Shown in pieces: positions 49,993 to 61,500 of a DNA stretch of 64,000 bases (within the stretch, counting starts at the first letter, position 1; the number at the start of each line of letters is the position of its first letter). Source of the DNA: Tigriopus japonicus (taxonomy: Eukaryota > Arthropoda > Copepoda > Harpacticoida > Harpacticidae); assembly GCA_010645155.1 (NCBI GenBank), contig CM021312.1:10162919-10226918 (forward strand), read 5' to 3'. A program made the position numbers and the translations under genes. Under the pieces are notes generated by a model. It was not told the origin of the DNA. It did not search any database and was given only the letters and a program-made list of their open reading frames with translations.

Positions 49993-51570
49993 CCTTGTTA
50001 ATAGAGATAGCCAAGGCTAATGTACCTCAGAGAAGGAAGGAAGGGGGGGGGGGGTTCTTCTTGATGATGAGTTTCCAGGCCACAAGGCACGTAGGACCAG
50101 TGTTTGGAGAAAAGTTGATGTTCCTCCAATTAGTTTTGTAATGGAAGAACGTGTTTTCTGAGAGCAAACACGTCAATCTGCGCGTCGTCTGACTGGTGAT
50201 GGTGGCTTCTTTTGTCCAGGCTCATGTTTGAGTAATAGAATAAGACCCAAAGACACACTTAGCGAGATGGATGGCTGACTGGTCGTAAAGAAGACGTTCT
50301 TGAGGTTGGAAGTGATTAATGTGGGCAATGATATGAAGATGCATCTCTCGGACGATCATTGGACGAATGAGCCTAATGGACAATCAGCTCTGTGCGTCAA
50401 GTAACCGGGAACATTACTCATTCAATCCTTGAGGGAAATTTGGTATTTTCCCCGCTGCGAGCTCTACATAAGCACGAATATAAATGGTAAAAGTACCTTG
50501 GCGCCTCTCTTCCTAAAAAAGTTGTGCTTGAAAATAGTTGGCCGTTGGATAATCTGTGGGTTCCAATGTGTTTAGAGATTTTAACCCGTTCATAAATCAA
50601 ATAAACTCTCAATAAATTCAGGTCAGCCAAATGAGATTCGTTTAAGACCCCAAGAGTGCTTATTTGGACAAAGTTGATCGCTTGCTTGAGCCCCGAAAAC
50701 TGGCTCTGACTCTGAGAGAGCAAGAATGGGCGGTATTTTGGATGAGACACCACCTCATCAAGAGTTGTAGACAAGTGGTTGGAAAGAAAAAGACCCTTCC
50801 TCCTTGGTTGCTCGACAAACGCCAATTTGGTAGAATTGTGCTCGAAATGCTGGGTATTTGTCGAGATCACGTGAAGCTCTCGTGTCCTTAGTGACGAGGA
50901 TGTCGGCTCGAATCTCCGAAAATGTATGGCAATTTAGCCTCGATATATTCTTGTTATTGATGTCGGCCACAACTAAGAGACCTATTACCTTGATGTTCAT
51001 TGCATTTCAAACTCCGGCACAAAAAGATTATGTGTATCAGCCTCGAAAGACCCCAAGACATACATGGGTTCACGAGAACTCGCCTTCGAACTTCGAGCAT
51101 ACATGGATGGCATCGTTAATGAGAGACTCGAAATCTGCACCAAATCAACATTTCAGTGTGTCTGAATGAAATATCCACACGATCTGATCTCCCCTCAATG
51201 GTCAGCGTTCATCGGTCCTTTAACCTTCCAACCATGCTTAGTTCTGGCCTCAAAACCGTGGGCTGACTGATTCCCTGCTCTGACTAAGGTAATGGTAAGT
51301 TGCTGTCAATTAAGGCCGTATATGATAGTATCTAAGATTCCATTGTCAGCTCCTCTGACGATTAAAAAAGCCTCCATCCAGACCCAGGACACATCATTTG
51401 ATGGATGTTATGTTTTCAAAGTTGACACATGATTTCCATCGCGACAAAAAATTATGTCCCCATTTATTAAGGAAGATCGACTAACTTTCTTGTCCATAAA
51501 AAAGGGGCGCACGTTCTACTACTAACAACATCATCCGCATACTATCTATATACAAGGCAAGTTCTCAGCT
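49993..51570. other. Spacer between ems and the tetraspanin, nothing supportable
   Basis: It contains a run of 12 G at 50043-50054 and no recognisable gene. The longest minus-strand frame (50418-50870, 150 codons) has no motif or codon bias. Confidence 0.45.
50043..50054. repeat. Homopolymer of 12 G
   Basis: A single uninterrupted G run, a place where sequencing length errors are common. Confidence 0.9.
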
Positions 51571-51576
51571 TTTATT
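51571..51576 (-). terminator. Candidate polyA signal of the tetraspanin gene
   Basis: AATAAA on the minus strand, about 80 bases past the stop. A second AATAAA overlaps the TAA stop itself (51652-51657). Confidence 0.5.
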
Positions 51577-51652
51577 TCCTTTCCATCTTACATATGTTGA
51601 AAAACTATATGTTTCAATACGAGTTTCATCGATACAAAAGTACTTTAGTCTT

Positions 51653-52516
51653 TTATTTGTGACCATCAAAGCGATCCATGGTGTGACCGGCCGTGAGATC
51701 TTCACCCGGTGCCCACATTCCATTTTCTCGCTTCATTCGCCGACTGATTTGGGCCGACAGTGCCAAGGCCAATCCGGCCGCAATCATCTCTAGCATCCCT
51801 TGGATGGTCCCTAAGATTCCGTACAAGACCATCAATATCTCAACGTCCTCTACATAAATCTTGTGGAGAATGGCTCGGCATCCGAAAGTATAGAACGTAT
51901 CATAAAGGTCTCGTCCAGAGGCCGTATTGTCGCATTTCGGGTTACATCCTGAGGTCAAGCAACAACTATCTGGAACGCATTGTTGTCGAGGGAGAAGGTG
52001 TCGGATGGATCCATAATCCAAATACCCATTAACTCCACAACATCGCAGTCTTGATTGTAGATAATCCCATTTGGTCTTGACGGCCAAGTCCTCTGGATAT
52101 CCCAAAAGAGCATCGTTCATGTTCGAAAACTTGTCACCGTTCATCCGATTGCGAATATCATTGGCGAAGAAGACACTGGTGATTTGGAGGATGCAGAGAA
52201 AGAACATACAGATCGCATAAGTGATCAAAAGTGGGCGTTGCTCCGTGGCACTGAACACGAATCCGGCCATGGCCGTGATGAACGTGACCGATCCAACACA
52301 AATGAGGATCCATGGGAAGGCCTCGAAACTCCAGGAGAGCATACCAAGTTGATCCATGTAGTAACTGAACTTGAACACCAACCCTGAGAAGATCATGGCC
52401 AGGCTGCCCAACAGAATGAATACGGACAAGCTTCCGATCCATTTCTGGTACTTGTTGGACCTTGTTATGTACATGGTCAAGGTCGTCTTGACCGAATCAC
52501 TCCTTCGCAAACCCAT
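51653..52516 (-). CDS. Tetraspanin family protein, intronless
   Basis: The 287-residue protein starts at the ATG at 52516 (MGLRRSDSVKTTL). The open frame runs a few codons further upstream but only from a TTG, with an in-frame TAA beyond. Four membrane segments fit the family: about 26-49, 65-88, 95-117 and a C-terminal one (LYGILGTIQGMLEMIAAG). The large extracellular loop between segments 3 and 4 has the diagnostic CCG (159-161), then PDSCC and further cysteines, eight in all. The N- and C-terminal tails are short, charged and cytoplasmic. Tetraspanins organise partner proteins in plasma and endosomal membranes. The specific subfamily is not clear to me. The whole CDS is one exon, which is unusual for the family. 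Confidence 0.92.
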   Translation of the reverse strand: MGLRRSDSVKTTLTMYITRSNKYQKWIGSLSVFILLGSLAMIFSGLVFKFSYYMDQLGMLSWSFEAFPWILICVGSVTFITAMAGFVFSATEQRPLLITYAICMFFLCILQITSVFFANDIRNRMNGDKFSNMNDALLGYPEDLAVKTKWDYLQSRLRCCGVNGYLDYGSIRHLLPRQQCVPDSCCLTSGCNPKCDNTASGRDLYDTFYTFGCRAILHKIYVEDVEILMVLYGILGTIQGMLEMIAAGLALALSAQISRRMKRENGMWAPGEDLTAGHTMDRFDGHK

Positions 52517-55500
52517 GATGTTCACTATTTCCTTCAAGTATTTAGCGACTTGTTTTTAGTTTAGATGTATGAGCAATACTGTAAATATTGCGGCCTTAAG
52601 AACGACTACCGGAAGACCTAAATGGAATGTCCTTTGATAGCAAGGTTCTACGAATACAACAAAGGCCACATGAAGAAAGAAGTTTTGCTTCTCGATTTTG
52701 GAAAAATCGATATCAAAAGACATCATTTCCTGTTGGTGCAAACATTGGAAATAACCGATAGTTGATACCCTTGAAATATTTTGATCGCCTTTTGGATCCC
52801 CAAAAAATCCGCTTACGCTCTGTTTTCGCATTAATACAACAAGAAACAAAATTCGAGGAATTCCGGACATTCGACGCGTTATCAAATACGCCTCATTGTA
52901 CCTACTTCATGTTGATGACGTTTCAAAACGCTACCCTGTGATTTACTTATGCTTGTTGTTCCTACTTGAAATTCAACCAATAACCTCCACTTCGAAGTAA
53001 AAACAAGGGCTTTGTTGTCTCATCGACCATTTGCTGATTAATGTACCCATTGAGGACTGTCCAATCAGAAATCCTTCCTTGGAAACCTGTCACGACACGG
53101 AACATCGTATTCGTGACCATTCTCGATAAACGAGAACCTTCCACGTCATGTCACTTCAGCTTTGAAAACGAAATAAAAACCTTGAAGGAAACTTCAGTTC
53201 TGCACATATCATATGAATACAGTGTATTTCGTTATCACGCCCGTCCACTTGAGTAAGGCTAAAGATGGACGGAAGCGAAGATGGTCAAGAAGAGTGCTTG
53301 ACTTGAGAGGTGTCTTATGGTTGAGTCTGTCCAAATGCAGTCATCATAAGGTCCAATGCGAGAAGACAAGAGTGATTTACGATAGCGGACCACAAAAGTG
53401 ACGGACTCACGGTAAACCCAACGAAGAGAAAGAAGATCAAGATGTTTGGACTCCGAAGCGAGCAACGTACTGTACTGTAGTAGCCATTACTACAGAGTTA
53501 TTCATGAAGAGAAATGACTTCTCATATTTCATTCCTCCAAAAGTTCTCCAAAATGTCGCTTAATTATGTCTCCATCTGAAAATTTCATTCCAAGCCTTAC
53601 TTATTTTTGGAACTCAAACCTCTCAATGAAGACCTCTAAGCGGAAAAAGGGTGAAATGGCGGGGAGATGTCATCGTTTTTTGTCAGCATACTGCTTGCCG
53701 CTCAATCTGATGGGAACCAAAAGTCGGCCAACGAACAACCCGCATAATTCTTCTCCGTTGTCCAACCTTTTGCTCAAGAAACAGCTGCAGTCGCAGACAA
53801 GCAAGCGTGATTTTCCGGGCTAGAAATGCAAATTGGAAGCGATTAAGCACCTTGGGTGGGATGATGGACGTTTCAATTGGACCGCGCGTGACATCTACCT
53901 CCAACAAAAGTCCTAGAAAGTTAACAACATAATCGAATACATGGGGCGATATCTGTCTCGGGTACCTTTTCGGCGACCGTCCAATCAATCTGGCTTCTCA
54001 GACAATCCCCTCGAGTTCCTATCAACTCTAATGAACTTCAATAACTATAACAATTTTGTTCAAGACAAAGCCTAGAAAAAAATGGAAAACCGAGGTTCAA
54101 TGTTCCAACCGCCCAAGTCACTTTTGAAGAAATTTGCCGCTAATGATTTTCTGCAAGTTATTTTTACAGCGATCCGAGATGAGATATGGACAATGTGCTG
54201 TACATAGTTTGTGTTTTTGCCAAGCGACGAGGACAGGTGATGGGATTAGTTCGAAGGCGATCGCTCCTACCTCCCAGAAAGGGTAATTGTCAACTGTGTT
54301 ATCTCAATTCTGCATCTCGATCACACTGACTAAGTGGAAAATTGTACACCTTGGACAACCACCACGAGTATCTGAAAAGAGACGGCAAGGAGTGAACAAT
54401 CCGTTGGCATTTGTCAAAACTGATTGCCGCAAATAGATTTGCACGACATTATTTATGGCCGATCCGATCTGCTCAAGTTGCCAATCGAACATGTGTCCTG
54501 TTTGCCCTCCAAATGTCATTGCTGAGAAGCCAACACCTCATTGAGGATAACGATGAAACAAGCCACCTCTAAACGCATTCTTGGATTTGTAATTCGCGCT
54601 CTTTTTGTGGTGGTTATTGTCGGGCCGATTGGACGGGATAAAAGGAGACCGCGAGTCAAAACTATTCGGCCCAAGTTGCCGGATTAGCGTGAAGCCCGGT
54701 TTGTTCTAGCTCATCTTTGGCTTTTGGCCAAGGAAAATCGTGTAATTAGAGTAATGGAGAGGAATGCAAATAGCCTTTGATTAGTGATTACAACAGACCA
54801 AACCCTTTTGAAGTGAACGACAAAAGCCTCCCAATTACCTAGTTCTTTAGGGGAGGTTCAACCAGAGCAAATAATGGCTTCTAAGTTGACTGAACCATGT
54901 CTATCTGAGCGCTGTAGTTTATCGTGGTTGGTCTACGCTTACATTGAATGTACATTGGTGACGATCCCAGATATCTCTGAGAAACTCTCAAACCCCCCCA
55001 ATCTTCGTTCATTTCCAATCAATTTTCTTGATGATGACCTATTGAAGTCCTCCCTCCTCTCTTCAAGGAAATTGGACGAGCTGGAATCTGGATTTTCTCT
55101 TGAACAGCCAACCAGGATCTGGAGCTTCTCTCGTCTTTCGTGGCGAGTGTGGACGAGATTCGGCCAGGCATGTAGAACTGATTTGTGAGAATGACATTTT
55201 TATTCCTAGTTGTCAAACAACTCGGTCGATATCTGGCCCACAAACGCCCAAGTTCGAGTTCTTCATGGGGTGTCAAATCGTCATATCCCATGCCATCTAT
55301 CTACTATACAGGAACTCGAGAAGAGTTTCTTGAGCGAGATTCCTAAACAATCCTCGATGTTTGTGAATGGAACTGCCATTATTCACTTTGTAAACTAATT
55401 TCAATGCGAGAGGAGCACCTCGTTTTTGCGTGTTCAGCACATGCATCATTCATTGATAATTAGTCAAAAAATCGAGGTGAACAACGACGCTTGGCTCCCA

Positions 55501-58500
55501 GATGAGAAATAGGGCTTCATTTGTCGAGGTTGCTCCATCTGCAACGCTTCATTACTACATACATGGCTCTCAAAAAAATGCAATACAGTTGTTGACTTCG
55601 TTGAGTGGAGAATGAGTGGCCCCCTTGTTACAGGGATCTGTTGGTTAGGAGAACATTCCGGAGCTTGATTATCTGCAATTCTATGAAATAACTTGTCATC
55701 GCCCTATTAGGTGAATGTTGCACCTGGTGTTTTAAATTTTGCATGGCCATAAACTATTGTCATTACTTATTTTGTCTCGAAAATGTTTGAAAAATGAAGT
55801 TTCCAGATTGCCATACTAAAAACTCAATTTCCTCCACTAACCACCGATTGACTCTGAAAGCCAGATCCAATTGTTGACGTTGGTTTCATAGTAATCAGGC
55901 ATCTAGCTCTCTGGGTCTATCGATGACCTGGAGTGAAGTAGAGAGATGTTGCCTCTGTCTCGGTTGCTCTCCAACTGAGACGCGCTCCAAACAGTGTGCA
56001 TTAATGAATGATTAATGCATTTCTAAATTGAAATGTAAAGTTTCTCGGCATGAATCCAAAACTTGGGTAGTGATCATGGCATATTTGCTCTCCTCGAGCT
56101 CCGGGACGGCTACAACAATTATTTACAACCGAATATGGGTCCATCTCAATTTGTGCCCTTTGTGTGGGTTGATCATAAAGTAAGACCTTAATTTTCATGT
56201 TATTGTTACGATTACTATCGATTGTTTTCAATGACTAAGCCTCACCAATCATCATGACCTCATAATAGCTTGATTCACATTCTGAGGTTTTATTTACCAG
56301 GCTTTGGTTGGAAGAAAAGTTGATCGCTCCAGAAGTGATCTTGGAAGCTCGTTGAGCACTCAAAAGTCTTGGTTCGATGGATGGAGTGACAAGTCAATCA
56401 GGCAAGATTTTTGTGGCAAAGCCGCAGGGTTCCATAAATCAATGATGACTTGGACGGAAATTGGAAATTCAAAATTTCTCCTCTAGGATACCATTGGCAA
56501 TGATATGGAGCCTCAGTTAAGATGGATCTGATGAAAAGACTTGGTGACGAATGGCCTCTCGTGAGTCGGCAGTTTCGTCTCAAATAGATTCAAGCTTCTA
56601 ATTGCTGGCTTTGTCTTTCTCTTGCATCCTCAACAGGGTTGCCGAAAACATGGCTTCAAGTTAGCAAATAACATTTTAAGAGGTGATTTATACACCCACT
56701 CATTTGAGTTAACCTGAGAAAAATGATCCCAGATTGACCAATGCATTTGGCTGGCCCTTTAAATCGTGACGTTCCGTTTAAGCGTGGCTTCTCATCACAT
56801 TTTTCTCCCGAGCTCGATCAAAGAGAGGTGCAAAGGCGAATCAAACCTGGCGATCTTGCATCCCTGTAGATTCAAAAAAGATCAATTTCTCTCATCAAAG
56901 CCATGATATCTCTGTTATTGAGTCTTCACCTCCGAATCCAAGCATGCAATCAGCCATTCCACCTAAAACGTACAGGGCGATTCGTGCCGCCAATTCAACT
57001 AAGAAACAATGGGGTTTTAAGGGCCTTAATTCGTTACCCTGTGGAACACCAGTTGATTTCTTTTAATGTCTAGATTCTTTTCACACATGAACTCTTGTTG
57101 GCCAGAGGATGGAGCAACAAGAGGCAGAAGAAAATTAAGTTGAATTGCCTGCAGAATTGTTGGTCTGCCATCGTGGATTTCAGACCTTCAGTTTCTAACG
57201 CCAGTTAACAACTAACCTTTACAAATACATGATTACTGTAGGTCAAACTAGGAATAGCCGCTGTTGTCTTACATTTGTGATGTCCTTGAAGGAGGCTCGT
57301 TGAGAGAATAAGCATTTCTTAAAGTGCATAATTATCGGTCAATTTTAGGTTTCGGATCAGGCGGTAAAACCGTAAAGGCAGTCCAAAACATTCCTTCGCC
57401 AAGAACAAGACTGTTTTGGGGACTAATTTACGTACTTCCCTAAATGCTTGCTTTCCCATCTAACAGAGCGATCTCAAGTTTCGTGCGTTCAAATGTAACG
57501 AGCAGTCTTTGCAGTTCGTGAAGAAGACATCATGCAAAGCTAATAATTTGTAAGACTGCAACGAACTCTTTTTCACAAAACAATGACACCTTATCCACGA
57601 CAAAAGGATAAAAAATGAAGAGGAGCGCTTGCACAAAACAGGCATTTTGCGCAGAATTTTCTCTCCTCCGATGGCGGAGATTGAAATCTGAATGCTTTGA
57701 TATTTTCAATGGTGTCCGTAAAATGCATTAAGTGAAAACGAGAATTTACCCTGCTAATACGTTCCAATTAGAGTCCCCTGTTTTGTCTATTAACGCTTTT
57801 CATTTTATTTATCGCAATGCCATTCGACAAAATCTCAGCACACTTGCCGTTTTGATGGTTATGAGTTCAATTGAGCACATCGTCATCGTTCTAAATCTGA
57901 AACGAACAAAGCGCTTCATCTTTATGCATTTGGATGAAGGTTTTTTTTCCTTCTCATGTCAAAATCCAATTCAAGCCTTCCCAAAAACCGCTTCTGGGTT
58001 CGGTCATAAAGGGTCAAACAAGTTAACACTATGCTAATTTGAACGATTCCTTCCAGGCTCATAATTGTTTTCACCGAGAAATCAAGTGCGACAATGGGCT
58101 ACTTTGCGTCAAAAAGAGGTCACCAAGGCGATAAATCCGAGTCTCCAGGGGAAATTGTCCTAGTAATTAAAGACCTAGTGGACGAACCCAAAGCCTCACA
58201 CCCAACTTCCAAGTCTTGTGTAATGCTTGCTCCTCATTGGCTGGGAAGTGATGGCTTATCGATCTCTTCCCCCAAGTTGACAGCCCAAATCACACTAATC
58301 CAACGGGCTTTGTAGAAGCTTTTCGAGGTGAAAATGACTTGGCTTTGTCACACGCTCTGGTTTGGTTCTTCCTCTCCAAGAGCTGGGCATTTCATTGAAA
58401 AGTGTCCATGGCTTGAGAAGTCCTTTCGTCTAGTAGCAAATCACCGACCGATGTGAGGTAATTTCAACGTTTGTCTGAAGACCGTGCAAATTGAAGTTGA

Positions 58501-61500
58501 CAGCTCGAATCGTTGGAGTTGTGCCGTGGGGATGATGGCTTCTTGTGGTGGATAGATTGGTCACACAGGCTCATTTGAAATGGTTTGTTGGCCCTCAAAA
58601 AGTGGGACACTTTTAGTGGACTCCATATGGACGGTATAGTATACTTAATGTTCGGTACGGTAGTGTCTCTTAGTTGAGAGAACAAAGAGACACCGTGACT
58701 AGTTTATGTGTGTCTTCCCGATCACTGGCGATTTTGCAGGACAAACAAGGCTTTGAAAAACCACCTCATTTGGAGACATGCCAAAGCAAGTTGTAAATTA
58801 CTTCGAAGAGAAACGGGTATGACTTAAAGATTTCTCTGTGCATTTCAACTCTAAGGCTTTAGATTTTTTTTTTCGTTTCCATTATGTAGTCAGGCAAACG
58901 GACTGGACATTCAATTTAGTTCGAGATAATTGAAGCTCCTTTTTTGAGCCGGCTTTTCCTGTCTCTTTCTCCTTCTTGTTCGGCAGCACTGAATTATTCG
59001 TTTGATTAAGAAGATTCCTCAGGTTTAATGCACCGAACACATGTACAAATTAACATTGGAATTTCGAAACCTTGTTCAGAGATCCAAACCATGAACCAAC
59101 CAACGATACCCTCCAACCATCCCTCGTGGTGTTTCGAAACGACCCCCAGGGTTTCCAACAGGCTTCATAATCTCTTTCAAAATCACTCTGCTCTTTGTGG
59201 GCATAAACGAGAGGACTGAAATTGGCAACCCTGGACTTGAGCCCCCCTGTTGAGGTGTCTTGAGAAAATCTTTGGAAAACAAGTGACAAAGCTATTTGTT
59301 TGGACTGACAGCCATTTGAGTTGGCGGTAATTGAAATTCTATTAGGTTCGTCATCATTCACCACTGATCGAGCGGGAAGATTATCCCTTAATCCAATTTT
59401 AGTGACACCAAAGACACAACTCACAAACAGAACGTGTCTCGGTTTCCCGTGAGCTTGAAAGTCAAGTTTATTTGGCACATAGGGGTAACCGTATCGAATT
59501 GGCCTCACTATCGATTCCAAAGCTCAAGATTTCAAGCAATCCCATACTTTTGTTCCCCTGGATCCTGAGTGCCTCTTGTTCCATGGAATCGTTCTGAATT
59601 GATCGCATTGCAATAAAGTGTTATTTCCTGGCAATATCTTGGCAAAACTTGGTGGAAATGGCCATCTTCAGGGTTCTGAAATTGGTTTCTGAATCAAATA
59701 TTAAATTAAAATCCTCACCGCTAATATTTCAGCTAATTCAACTACCACTAAGTCTTATCCACTAATTCATAAAGGTATTTTCAGGCTCACCATAAAGATC
59801 AAGCAACCCTGAAAGGATGTGGCCACGCTGAGTGTTGAAGCCCCTCCTCCACTTTGTCCTCTCGTTCTCCAGTCTTTTTCTCCAGTTTTGTGTCATTTCA
59901 ACCTTATTCTTCTGAATTGGCCCCATGGGAGCGCTCTTTTCAAATAGGATTTCCCCCCCTCTCTCACCCCATTGTGCCTTCACGGTCCACTATATAGCTT
60001 ATATATACACAAGCTCAATGTGTGTTCCAAGTTGGAACAACAGTGACAGAAGTGGAAGTGGGAAGAAGATATGATCATAACCTCTGGCTGGAGAAAATTG
60101 CCTCACGTCAACCAACCCAAGTGCGAGAGGAATTCAAGCATAAAGAAAGCCCATGAAGTACCCATTTTTATGGGAATTGATGCTTGAAAGGCAATGAGCC
60201 ATTTCGGAGAATTAAAGGGACCCTCAATCTCAGTGGAGGAGGTTCCAACATTGGGGAACCCTTTCCACACTCTTTTTGCCACATTTACACCAATCAAGAA
60301 TTCATGGTATATCATCAGCTTGGCGATACAATCTAATCGTTCCCTAGTTGACGAGGGATCCAAACTAACGCCAACATTAGCCACAACAACGCGCTCTTTC
60401 CACTCTCCATTCCCTCGTTCCCCCGTTCTTTTCTCCTTTCCCTGATGTCATTTCTCTTTCCCCCTCCAAGTTGATGATGATTCTTATGGCATCCATCCAA
60501 CAACCCTCACTTTTTAGGGTCTTGATTCTGAGCTTTGATTGGTTGATATAGAGAAAGTTCATTCACCAGATTTTGAAGAAGAAAAAACTGTTCTACGTTA
60601 GTCGTTGTTTAGTGCACGTTTTGGTCTGAATATTGGAAGGTTTAGAGTTCATAGGTCTGGAGAGTGGAAAACGATGTTTCCATGCACGATTGAGCATTTC
60701 ATTCAGTGCTCATCCTGATAGGGATCAACCACCAACCACAATCTTCTCTCCTGAAAACCCTATGGCTTATGAATGATGCTCAGTGGTGGTAGATTGCTTT
60801 TTGATCACACATCCCATGAAGAGAAGAAACAGGGAGAGCAATTCGACGGAGAATGAGGGATCAGACAAGACACCCTCGGATGGGAATGGGCTTAAATTAG
60901 ATTAAAACAAAAGACTCGATTCTTATCTCATTGTAAAGCCAAGCCAGTTTATGCAAATTGAAACCAACCCAAAACATTGAGGCATTCGTTTCAATCCAGG
61001 TTTGGCCATCTGATCTTGGTCGGGATTTAGACTTGGACCAATTACGGACAAACTGTTAAAGGTACAGTTTGATAATAAACACATGTGTTCAAACGCTTAT
61101 TAAAACGTAACCAATTGAATGTGGTGCAAATTCAAAGTTCAATCACGTGAGTAACGAGAAAGGCTTTTTGTCGCTCCATTGTACTTCAAATTGACGCTTT
61201 TTAACAGTCGTTAAAACGCTCCAACGTGTGTTCAAGTAATCCAGGGACAGGGCAAAAGATTATTCGCTTAATATTTTGTTTCCAGGCCATGGAGCAACGC
61301 AACTCCATTCAAAAAGAGACAGACGTCTTCTTTTCATTCATTTGACAATAAGGAGTCGTTTATCTCAAAATTTGTTCGCTCTCCATGGAACCTTTGGCGC
61401 AAAAGCGCCTCCCTCGCTCCCTTTAGACGTGGACTTGGGTCTAACAAGCAAAGCGAACTCCCCAAAAACAGTGAAGTGTGTACTGTATATTCTCGAACAA

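Noticed and set aside
50418..50870. 150-codon minus-strand ORF
   Set aside because: No recognisable motif, no splice partner, no codon bias.
59050..59520. 156-codon minus-strand ORF
   Set aside because: No motif or codon bias; overlaps equally open frames on the other strand.
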